Below are positions 35,342 through 42,943 of a stretch of 64,000 nucleotides of DNA, in pieces. The notes beneath the pieces are model-generated. The model ran no database searches and was not told where the DNA came from. It saw only the letters and a program-made list of their open reading frames with translations. Location of the stretch: the NCBI GenBank assembly GCA_003327425.1, contig QOQW01000005.1, forward strand, positions 1-64,000. The letters are read 5' to 3'. The translations under genes and the position numbers were made by a program. The DNA comes from Candidatus Ozemibacter sibiricus. GTDB taxonomy: Bacteria > Muiribacteriota > Ozemobacteria > Ozemobacterales > Ozemobacteraceae. The stretch's first letter is position 1; the number at the start of each line of letters is the position of its first letter.

Positions 35342-36466
35342 ATGGCCAGTGCATATACTCCAGGACTGAAGATCGTCGGCAAGACCCGTTTCGAGAAAGA
35401 CCGCAAGCTGCCCATGAAGGGCACCGTGCATGTCAAGAAGGGCGATCGCATCACGGCCGAGATGGTCGTGGCCTCGACCCATCTGCCCGGGAATGTGACC
35501 CCCATGAACATCGCCAACATTCTCGGGTGCGAACCCAAAGAGATCATGGATTTCATGGTCAAGAAGCAAGGCGATCAGGTGCAGAAGGGCGAGGTCATCG
35601 CCGAGACGCCTGGGTTGTGGGGGTTTTTCAAGACCCAGGTCCAGGCGACCATCACCGGAACGCTCGAGAATGTCTCGACGGTGACCGGGCAGGTCATTTT
35701 GCGCGAACCGCCCATTCCGGTCGAGGTGCATGGCTACGTCGACGGCGAGGTGGCGGAAGTCTACCCCGATGAAGGGATCCGCGTCGCCACGTATGGCACC
35801 TTCATCCAGGGCATCTTCGGCATCGGCGGCGAGGTGGTGGCACCGTTGAAGATGGTGGCCAGAAGCCCTTCCGATGTGCTCGATGCCGGGAATATCCTGC
35901 CCGAGCACAAAGGGAAGATCATCGTCGGCGGGTCGCTGGTCACCGCTGCCGCGCTGACCAAGGCGATCCAGGTCGGCGTCAAAGGCGTCATCGTCGGCGG
36001 CTACGATGCCTTCGACCTCAAAGAATTCCTCGGCTACGATCTGGGGGTCGCCATCACCGGAACCGAAGACAAGGGCATCACGCTGGTGGTGACCGAGGGC
36101 TTCGGCAAGATCAACATGGCGAAGAAGACCTTCGATCTGCTGGCCTCGCATGAAGGGAAGAAGACCTCGATCAATGGCGCCACCCAGATCCGGGCTGGCG
36201 TCATTCGGCCCGAGGTGGTCATTCCGCTCGAGGGCGTCAAAGAAACCGACGTGGTGGGCGGGGTGAACATGGGCATGAACCCCGGCACGCTGGTGCGCAT
36301 CATCCGGCAGCCGCGGTTCGGGGCGGTGGCCAAGGTGGCGAGCCTGCCCGAGAAGCCTGCCCACATCGCGACCGAGGCCAAAGTTCGTATCGTCGAGATC
36401 GAGCTGCTCGAGACCGGCGAACGGATGATCCTGCCGCGGGCTAACGTGGAAATCATCGAAGAATGA
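35342..36466 (+). CDS. Barrel-sandwich-hybrid protein of the MutL-like operon
   Basis: A 374-residue soluble protein. Two lipoyl/biotinyl-like half-motifs are seen, KKGDRITAEMVV and KQGDQVQKGEVIAETPG, surrounding HLPGNVTPMNIANILGCEPK. Further on are GYVDGEVAEVYPDEGIRVAT and a stretch GKIIVGGSLVTAAALTKAIQ. The pattern recalls the N-terminal barrel sandwich of RnfC-type proteins, but no cofactor-attachment lysine motif and no iron-sulfur cysteine set is present. Function unknown; the conserved position after the ASKHA ATPase suggests a partner. ATG 35342 follows GAAAGGACGGG. The next gene starts inside its stop (ATGA). Confidence 0.7.
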   Translation: MASAYTPGLKIVGKTRFEKDRKLPMKGTVHVKKGDRITAEMVVASTHLPGNVTPMNIANILGCEPKEIMDFMVKKQGDQVQKGEVIAETPGLWGFFKTQVQATITGTLENVSTVTGQVILREPPIPVEVHGYVDGEVAEVYPDEGIRVATYGTFIQGIFGIGGEVVAPLKMVARSPSDVLDAGNILPEHKGKIIVGGSLVTAAALTKAIQVGVKGVIVGGYDAFDLKEFLGYDLGVAITGTEDKGITLVVTEGFGKINMAKKTFDLLASHEGKKTSINGATQIRAGVIRPEVVIPLEGVKETDVVGGVNMGMNPGTLVRIIRQPRFGAVAKVASLPEKPAHIATEAKVRIVEIELLETGERMILPRANVEIIEE

Positions 36467-37746
36467 CCCCGCATCACAAGACCGGGGCCGGCGCCGACCC
36501 CGACATCGACCCCGAGGCGCTGAAGAAAGAGATCAAGCAGGAGCTCCTGAAACGGGAGATCCTGATGGGCATCGAGGACGACGAGATCGACCTGTTCGAG
36601 CTCGGCAAGGTGCTGTGGCGACGCTGGCGGCTGGTGATCGCGATGCCGGTGGCGGTGGCGTTGCTGGCGGTTGTGATCACGCTGCTGATGCCGAACTACT
36701 ACAAGGCGCAGACGACCATCTTCGTCCACTCCAAAGGTGGGGGGGCCATGAGCAGTCTGCTGTCGAGCCTTCCCCTGGGTGGTATGCTGGGCGGCCTGAG
36801 CCTTGGCGGTGGCGGGTCGGCCGAATATCTGATGGCCCTGTTGAAGAGTCGGGCGATCACCGATCGCATCATTCAGCGGTTCGACCTGGCTACCAGCACG
36901 CTCATCCTTGGCGACCCTCTGCCGAGCGATCTGTGCTATGACGACGTGCTCAAAGTCGTCGAAGAGATGGTCTCAATCACCAAAGACAAGGATGGCCTGA
37001 TCACGGTGGCGGTCGAGACCAAGTCGGCGACGTTCTCGGCCGAGATCGCCGAGGCCTACCTCGGGTTCCTGAAAGATCTCACCAAAGGGCCGGCGCGCGA
37101 GAAGCGGGTGTTCGTCGAGACCCAGCTCGAGAAGGTCAAACGCGAACTGCAAGAAGCCGAGCAGGCGTTCAAGGCATTCCAAGACAGGCACCAGTTGGTG
37201 GCGCTCGATGAACAGGCCAAGGCCTTGATCGAAAATCTGGTCAAGCTGGAAGCCGCCAAGGTCGAGAGCCAGATCGCCCTCAAGATGCAGGAAAGCCTGC
37301 TCAAGGCGTCGGGCAACGTGCCCGAGCTGGTCAAGCTCGAAGCTCAGAAAGTCAGCGAGCAGGCGCGGCAGGCCGGGCTCGAGAAGGCGATCGCCTCGGT
37401 GACCCGCCAGCTCGAGACCGTGCCGCAGCTCACCCTCGAGTTCACCCGGTTGATGCGCGATCTGAAGGTGAAGGAAAAGGTTTTCGGCGTCTTGACCGAG
37501 CAGCTCGAGATGGCCAAGATCGCCGAGGCCGAAGAAGGCAGCACCTTCGAGATCATCGACCGAGCACGCCCGCCCGAGCGCAAGTCGAAGCCCAAACGCT
37601 CGTTGATCGTGATCCTGTCGGGGATCACCGCCGGCATGCTGGGCGTGTTCCTGGCCTTCTTCCTCGAATTCCTCGAGAAGCGGCGGCGGGAAGAAGCGGC
37701 CCGCGCCGCCTCCGCGACCGACCAAGACGAGCCTAAAGCCGCCTGA
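36463..37746 (+). CDS. Wzz/chain-length-determinant-like membrane protein
   Basis: Polysaccharide co-polymerase-like protein of 427 residues. An N-terminal cytoplasmic segment leads to DEIDLFELGKVLWRRWRL, the usual entry to the first transmembrane helix (about 51-70), then NYYKAQTTIFV. Residues about 200-340 form a long coiled coil (EKVKRELQEAEQAFKAFQDR and similar). The second helix (about 381-403) follows RPPERKSKPKRSL, the proline-rich motif typical of Wzz. It would set glycan chain length in the periplasm. The ATGA overlap with the preceding operon is noteworthy: it links that unknown system to polysaccharide export. No BY-kinase domain is attached. Confidence 0.85.
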   Translation: MTPHHKTGAGADPDIDPEALKKEIKQELLKREILMGIEDDEIDLFELGKVLWRRWRLVIAMPVAVALLAVVITLLMPNYYKAQTTIFVHSKGGGAMSSLLSSLPLGGMLGGLSLGGGGSAEYLMALLKSRAITDRIIQRFDLATSTLILGDPLPSDLCYDDVLKVVEEMVSITKDKDGLITVAVETKSATFSAEIAEAYLGFLKDLTKGPAREKRVFVETQLEKVKRELQEAEQAFKAFQDRHQLVALDEQAKALIENLVKLEAAKVESQIALKMQESLLKASGNVPELVKLEAQKVSEQARQAGLEKAIASVTRQLETVPQLTLEFTRLMRDLKVKEKVFGVLTEQLEMAKIAEAEEGSTFEIIDRARPPERKSKPKRSLIVILSGITAGMLGVFLAFFLEFLEKRRREEAARAASATDQDEPKAA

Positions 37747-37766
37747 TCCGGCGAAGGGGCCGGTCC

Positions 37767-39803
37767 ATGGCCGTCAGAACGCCTCGGCCGAGGCGGCGCC
37801 GAACCGCCCACACCCGCAGCGCGACCGGCGGTTCCGGGCCCGGTGGATCGCCGCTCCTGGTGCGGCTGCACGAGTGGTTCGCCGCCTGGATGACCCGACT
37901 GACCGGCCGCCCCTGTCGGGGAACCCCGCGGGAGGTGCTGCGCGACCTGGGTGGGCCGGTCGATCGGTACCCCTGGCTGGCTGGGGTGGAAGATTCCCTT
38001 TACCCCGTCAAATTGTCGCCAGGTCCGCAAACCGGCGGGTGTTCGACCTCGCTAGCCGTCGCGGGCCAAGAATCCGCTGGGGCTGGCGCGGAATCGGCGG
38101 CCGGCCCTGATCCGCTCGCGCTTCCGGATCTGGAGCGGCGGGGCCGAGGGGCGCGGCGGGCGCGCGGACAGTTCTATACCCCCGAAGATCTCGTGCGGCG
38201 GGTGTTGCGCCTGACGGGGCTGCCGCCGGCTGAAGGCGAGGTGCTCGATCCGGCCTGCGGCGACGGGGCCTGGCTGGTGCCGGTGGCGGAAGCGTGGCGC
38301 GAAGCGGGGGTCGCCAGGCCCCTCGAGCGGATCTGGGGGTGCGATCTCGATGCCGAGGCCTTGCTGATCTGCCTGGCCCGGTTGCTGGCGGTGGCGCCGG
38401 CGGGCGGATGGCCCCACCTCGAACAGCGGGACTTCCTGCTCGATCCTCCTTCACTGGTAGTCCCGGGAGCCGATTTTGAGGCTCTCGCGGCAGAATCGAC
38501 AGGCGTCGGCCGGAGGCGTGGAGGTGGGGGCGCGGAGGCCGAGCGATGCCAGAAGGCGGGCAGAGCAGGGAAGGGGGGGCGGCACGAATCAACGGGAGGT
38601 GGTGGGGCTGCCGACACCTCGAACGATCCTGACATGGGTCGCTTTGGCGGGTTCGCCGCGGTGATCGGCAATCCGCCCTATCGGGTCAATCTCGATCCGA
38701 CCCTGCGCGCGGCTTTGTCAGCTCGGTTCTCGACGGCCGAAGGGGAAAAAGACCTCTATACCTTCTTCCTCGAGGGGGGAGTGCGGGCGTTGCGTCCGGG
38801 GGGAACCCTGGTGATGCTGACCTCGCACACCTACCTGGTCAACCACCAATGCGCGAAGATCCGGGAATTCCTGTTCCGACGGCACTCACCCCAGGACCTG
38901 TTTCTGCTGCCGGCCCGGTTCTTTCCCCAGGCGCCGGGGGTGCTGCCAGTCGTGCTGGCCGTTCGGGCGGGGGAAGCTCCCTCCTCGTCGATGCGGCTCC
39001 ATGGCCAGTATGACCCCGAACGTGGATGGGAATGGACCCGGCTGGTCGATCCGGCGACGCTCTGCCGACCTGAGGGCATTCGTCTGGCCCTGGTTCCGCC
39101 GGCCATGCGCGAGGTCTTCGCACGAATGGAGGCGGGAAATCCTTCGCTGGGCGAGGTCGCGCGGGTGGGCGTGGGCATTCAGGAATCGCTGGTGCGTGAA
39201 AAAGGGCGGGTCTCGAAATTCGTCCACCAGACTGCTCGCTCGTCAGAGGACGTTCCGGTGCTCCGCGGGCGGGAGGTGCAGCCGTTCAAGATCGTCTGGG
39301 AGGGCCTGTACCTGCGTTATGGACCGCATCTCAGCTATGCGGGCGATGCCGCGGTCTTCCAAGGGGAGAAGATCCTGTACCAGAACATCCGCCATGAGAG
39401 TCTGCCGGTGCGGTTGGTGGCCGCTCTCGACCGGCAGGGGTTCTTTCCGAAGAACTCGCTGTCGTACATCGCGCGGCCGGTGGTGCCATTCACTCTGGAG
39501 TACCTGGTCGGATTGCTGAATTCGACCTTGGTCAATGCCTGGTTCGCTGGCCACTTTTTCAGCTTTCACGTCACGGTCGGGCAGGTTCGACGGATTCCGA
39601 TTCCGATCGCTGATCGAGAACGACGGGCTCGCGTGGAGTCGGTGGCTCGGGAAATCGCCGGTACCCCAGGGGCTGGCGTGCCGGCGCCTGTTCAGGCGGC
39701 CCTCGACGAGGCGGTGGCCGCCTGTTACCTGGGGCCGGGACGGCATTCCGGTTTGCTCGACGAGGCGAAGAAACTGCTTGCACAGATCGCCGGAGTATGC
39801 TAA
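37767..39803 (+). CDS. N6-adenine DNA methyltransferase, Eco57I/TaqI-like
   Basis: A 678-residue enzyme expected to methylate adenine in DNA. RGQFYTPEDLVRRVL precedes SAM motif I, DPACGDG from Asp161, and the catalytic NPPY is at residues 302-305 in VIGNPPYRV. The C-terminal third (RGREVQPFKIVWEGLYLRYG; LLNSTLVNAWFAGHFFS; RRIPIPI) is like TaqI-type target-recognition regions. No nuclease motif is apparent, so it may be an orphan methyltransferase or an incomplete type IIG system. A glycine/arginine-rich insertion of about 50 residues lies between motif I and NPPY, and the first 130 residues are low-complexity. It starts 20 bases after the Wzz-like gene and may be co-transcribed. Confidence 0.85.
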   Translation: MAVRTPRPRRRRTAHTRSATGGSGPGGSPLLVRLHEWFAAWMTRLTGRPCRGTPREVLRDLGGPVDRYPWLAGVEDSLYPVKLSPGPQTGGCSTSLAVAGQESAGAGAESAAGPDPLALPDLERRGRGARRARGQFYTPEDLVRRVLRLTGLPPAEGEVLDPACGDGAWLVPVAEAWREAGVARPLERIWGCDLDAEALLICLARLLAVAPAGGWPHLEQRDFLLDPPSLVVPGADFEALAAESTGVGRRRGGGGAEAERCQKAGRAGKGGRHESTGGGGAADTSNDPDMGRFGGFAAVIGNPPYRVNLDPTLRAALSARFSTAEGEKDLYTFFLEGGVRALRPGGTLVMLTSHTYLVNHQCAKIREFLFRRHSPQDLFLLPARFFPQAPGVLPVVLAVRAGEAPSSSMRLHGQYDPERGWEWTRLVDPATLCRPEGIRLALVPPAMREVFARMEAGNPSLGEVARVGVGIQESLVREKGRVSKFVHQTARSSEDVPVLRGREVQPFKIVWEGLYLRYGPHLSYAGDAAVFQGEKILYQNIRHESLPVRLVAALDRQGFFPKNSLSYIARPVVPFTLEYLVGLLNSTLVNAWFAGHFFSFHVTVGQVRRIPIPIADRERRARVESVAREIAGTPGAGVPAPVQAALDEAVAACYLGPGRHSGLLDEAKKLLAQIAGVC

Positions 39804-39811
39804 ATCAAGGG

Positions 39812-39838
39812 TTAGCACTCTGCATGGTCGAGTGCTAA
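39812..39838 (+). promoter_or_regulatory. CIRCE element (HrcA operator)
   Basis: TTAGCACTC, nine spacer bases, GAGTGCTAA: a perfect match to the CIRCE consensus bound by the heat-shock repressor HrcA. It lies between the methyltransferase stop and the FmdB-like gene, 77 bases before that gene's ATG. TATGCT at 39796-39801 could be a -10 box placing the transcription start next to the operator, but the -35 is poor. CIRCE normally controls groESL or dnaK/hrcA; none is in this window. Confidence 0.9.
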
Positions 39839-39915
39839 ATCTTGCGGGAGACCTCGTTCTTCCCATTTCCGAAAAGGAGCAGGGTGCGGCAGCGACCGCC
39901 CCACAGGACGTATCC

Positions 39916-40350
39916 ATGCCAACCTACAGCTACCTTTGCGACAAATGCGAGAAGAAGTTCGATGCGTTCCACTCGATGCACTGCACGGACCCTCAACTGT
40001 GTCCGACCTGCGGGCATCCCGGCCGCAAGCTGTTGTCGGCCAGCTCGATCATCTTCAAAGGATCGGGGTTCTACACCACCGATTATCGCGATTCAGGATA
40101 TGTCGAAGCGCAGAAGCGCGATAGCGGCGAGGCTGGGAGCGGGTCCAAGAGTTCCGGCGGAAACGGGAGCGAGACAGCGTCTTCGTCGTCTTCTTCGTCT
40201 TCCAGTTCCGGAGGCGGGGAGACCGGAGGGAAAACTTCCACCTCCGGGGCGGCGGAGTCTGCTCCGGCCAAGAGCCACTCGGCCAGGCCAACCAGTCCTC
40301 CGCCGTCGCGATCGGCCAGCCGCGGGGAATCCCTCGCGCGAGCCGCTTGA
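39916..40350 (+). CDS. FmdB-family zinc-ribbon protein with low-complexity tail
   Basis: A 144-residue protein beginning MPTYSYLCDKC, the hallmark of FmdB-type putative regulatory zinc ribbons. Four cysteines in two CxxC pairs (8/11 and 29/32) would bind zinc. KGSGFYTTDYR at about residues 48-58 is also family-typical. Residues 70-144 are a serine/glycine-rich tail with a run of ten serines, unlike short family members. ATG 39916 has AGGA at 39905-39908. A perfect CIRCE operator precedes it, so it is probably induced by heat or protein-folding stress through HrcA. Biochemical role unknown. Confidence 0.88.
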   Translation: MPTYSYLCDKCEKKFDAFHSMHCTDPQLCPTCGHPGRKLLSASSIIFKGSGFYTTDYRDSGYVEAQKRDSGEAGSGSKSSGGNGSETASSSSSSSSSSGGGETGGKTSTSGAAESAPAKSHSARPTSPPPSRSASRGESLARAA

Positions 40351-40450
40351 GGCTCTGGTTCTCCGCAGCACCAATAGACCGTAAGAACGGTTGGTTTTCG
40401 AGGATCGAGGATGCATTCCGCCGATCGGGGGTCTGCCAGAGAACGCGCCC

Positions 40451-42943
40451 ATGGCCGGAACGGGTGACCGCGGCGCGGCTGGATTGATCGAAACCGAACG
40501 TCGGCTTGCCCGTTCCTTCAGCCCCACGGTGTTCCTGGGGGCAACCGCAGGCGCGATCGGCCTGGCGGCCTTTCTGCTTTTCCTGGTCCAGCCCATGCTG
40601 GGCCGGATGCTCTTGCCGTTGGCGGGAGGATCGCCTTCGGTCTGGAACTGTTGTCTGCTGTTTGCGCAGACCGCTCTGCTGGTCGGGTATGCCTATGCCC
40701 ATGGCCTGACGGGGTATTGCCCCGTCTGGGCGCAGCCGGCGGTCCACCTCGGACTGGGATGGCTCGCCTGGTCGACGTTGCCGTTCGGCTTCGGGGGGCA
40801 TCGCGAGGGCTTGGACCAGATCGGCGCCATGCCCTTGTTCGGCATTCTGTGGTGCGAAGCCGGCCTGGCCTTCGCGTACGTGGCCGCTTCTGCCCCCCTG
40901 TTGCAGTGCTGGTTCGCCCGGACGACCCATCCGGCGGCTCGTGATCCGTATTTTCTGTATGCCGCCAGCAATGCTGGCAGTCTGCTCGGCTTGCTGGCCT
41001 ATCCGATACTGATGGAGCCCTCCCTCGATTTGACAGACCAGGCTCGGGTCTGGGCCTGGGGATGCGGGGGTTTGGTCCTGTGGGCGGCCGCCCTCGGGTT
41101 CTGGCACTGGCGTTGGCTCGATCCTGGAGCTGGCCTCTCAACCGAAGGTTCTGCCTCAAGTGAAGAGCCGGCCAACGAGATCAAAGCCGCCTGGATCGTG
41201 CTGCCTGCTCTTTCCACCGGCCTTGTCATGGGAGTCACCCAATATCTGACGACAGAGGTCCTGCCCATGCCGTTGTTGTGGGTGGTACCACTCGCTCTCT
41301 ACCTGATATCGTACATGGTGGCCTTCGCCTGGCCTGACCTGGCCGATGGACCACTGACCGGGGTGGCTTGGCGGTATGTGCTGCTGCCGGTTCTGGCAAC
41401 CCAGTGGCTGCCGATGTGCGATCTCCAATGGTGGGTGGTGGGGCTGCAGGTGGCCGGGTTTTTCCTGCTGGCCCTGCGGTGTCATGGGCGCTTGGCGCGG
41501 TTGCGCCCCCCTCCTGCGTGGTTGACGCGGTATTTTCTGGCGCTCGCGGTGGGAGGGGCGGCGGGTGGAATCGGCATGACGTTCTTGCCCATGCGGGTGT
41601 TTTCTTCGCTCGTAGACTACCCTCTTCTGGTGCTGTTGACGGGGTATGTGCTCGCCAACGGGCCGATGAACTATCTCGGCGCTGCCTCTGAGCCAGCGTG
41701 CGGTTCAAAAGCGGGAAGAAAGATCGCGTGGGCGGGTGGGGGGCCATCTTTTTCGGCGGGGCTGGGGTGGTTCGAATGGTGGGCTCCCCTGGGATTCGGG
41801 GGTTTGATCGGGATGGCGTGCGTGTTCCTGCGGGGGCTTGCGTTGCCAGCCTGGCTGGACGGTCTTCTGATCTGGTCAGGAGTACCCTTGTCTGAGATTC
41901 CCTGGACGACCATTCGAGCCTTTGTGGGAATGTGGAAAGGGGAATTGATGCTGGTGGGAATGGTGGTCATCATGAGTCTGGCCACCTGGATGAGTTGGCG
42001 ATATCTGGGAGAGCGGTGGGGTGTTCATGTGGCGGTGGGTATGTGTGTGGTGATCGCGCTCTTCGAGCCAAGCCGACAAGTTGCCCCCATTCTTCACCAA
42101 TCACGGAATTTCTTCGGGGCATTGGAAGTGAGAGTCTTTTCAGGACCGCTGCCGGGGTTGTATCTTACCCATTGCATCACCCAGCATGGAATGCAACCAT
42201 CCAACCCGAAGGAGCGACCGATTCCGCAGTTGTACTATCACCCGCTGGGGGCTCTCGGAGATGTTTTTTCCTCCCCTGCCTTGCCGGAGTCGAACCGGTC
42301 GATCGGCGTGGTCGGCCTCGGGGTCGGAGCGATGGCGGCGTACAGTTCGGGAGCCCGGGAGCTGGTTTTCTACGAAATCGATCCTGATGTCGTATTTCTG
42401 GCGCGCGATTCGGGGTTGTTCCATTATTTGCAGAATGCAAAGGCGCCAGTCCGAATCGAGCTGGGGGATGCCAGGTTGCGGCTGCGAGAAGCTCCGGATG
42501 CCAGTTTCGACCTGCTCGTGCTCGACGCCTTCCTGTCGGATACGGTGCCGGTCCATCTGCTGACCCTCGAGGCGATCGACCTCTATTTGCGAAAGCTGCG
42601 TCCGACCGGCGTGCTGGTCATTCATGCCTCGGCGAAGTACCTGTGGCTGACCCCGGTCTTGCGGGCTGCGGCGACCCGCCGGGGATTGGATTGCCTGCTG
42701 GGCATGAATCTGCCGGTGGCGCCCGGGCAGGTTCGCCCGCCAGGCTTGCGTGACGGTCTTTTCGTGGTTCTCGGGCGAACCCCGGCTATCAAGGAAGATC
42801 TCTGCCGACGCGCTGGGTTCCGCTGGAAGGTCGCTCGCCCCGGGCAACCGGAGGATCTGTGGACGGATGAACGGGCCCCGCTGTGGCCGTACTTCCGGTT
42901 CGGACGCATAACCGACGCGGCGAGCGAGGCATCGGGAACATGA
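40451..42943 (+). CDS. Membrane-fused spermidine synthase-like protein
   Basis: An 830-residue fusion. Residues 20-560 carry about a dozen hydrophobic segments beginning FLGATAGAIGLAAFLLFLVQ, then LLPLAGGSPSVWNCCLLFAQ, a pattern I associate with fused membrane/spermidine synthase proteins. The C-terminal 230 residues form a spermidine-synthase-like Rossmann domain with VVGLGVGAMAAY (first Gly at 622), YEIDPDV and LGDARLRL, then LLVLDAFLSDTVPVHLLT. The aspartate-bearing DAF motif is present, but substrate specificity is uncertain, and many such fusions are not proven polyamine enzymes. ATG 40451 is preferred over TTG 40391. The next gene overlaps by ATGA. Confidence 0.8.
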   Translation: MAGTGDRGAAGLIETERRLARSFSPTVFLGATAGAIGLAAFLLFLVQPMLGRMLLPLAGGSPSVWNCCLLFAQTALLVGYAYAHGLTGYCPVWAQPAVHLGLGWLAWSTLPFGFGGHREGLDQIGAMPLFGILWCEAGLAFAYVAASAPLLQCWFARTTHPAARDPYFLYAASNAGSLLGLLAYPILMEPSLDLTDQARVWAWGCGGLVLWAAALGFWHWRWLDPGAGLSTEGSASSEEPANEIKAAWIVLPALSTGLVMGVTQYLTTEVLPMPLLWVVPLALYLISYMVAFAWPDLADGPLTGVAWRYVLLPVLATQWLPMCDLQWWVVGLQVAGFFLLALRCHGRLARLRPPPAWLTRYFLALAVGGAAGGIGMTFLPMRVFSSLVDYPLLVLLTGYVLANGPMNYLGAASEPACGSKAGRKIAWAGGGPSFSAGLGWFEWWAPLGFGGLIGMACVFLRGLALPAWLDGLLIWSGVPLSEIPWTTIRAFVGMWKGELMLVGMVVIMSLATWMSWRYLGERWGVHVAVGMCVVIALFEPSRQVAPILHQSRNFFGALEVRVFSGPLPGLYLTHCITQHGMQPSNPKERPIPQLYYHPLGALGDVFSSPALPESNRSIGVVGLGVGAMAAYSSGARELVFYEIDPDVVFLARDSGLFHYLQNAKAPVRIELGDARLRLREAPDASFDLLVLDAFLSDTVPVHLLTLEAIDLYLRKLRPTGVLVIHASAKYLWLTPVLRAAATRRGLDCLLGMNLPVAPGQVRPPGLRDGLFVVLGRTPAIKEDLCRRAGFRWKVARPGQPEDLWTDERAPLWPYFRFGRITDAASEASGT

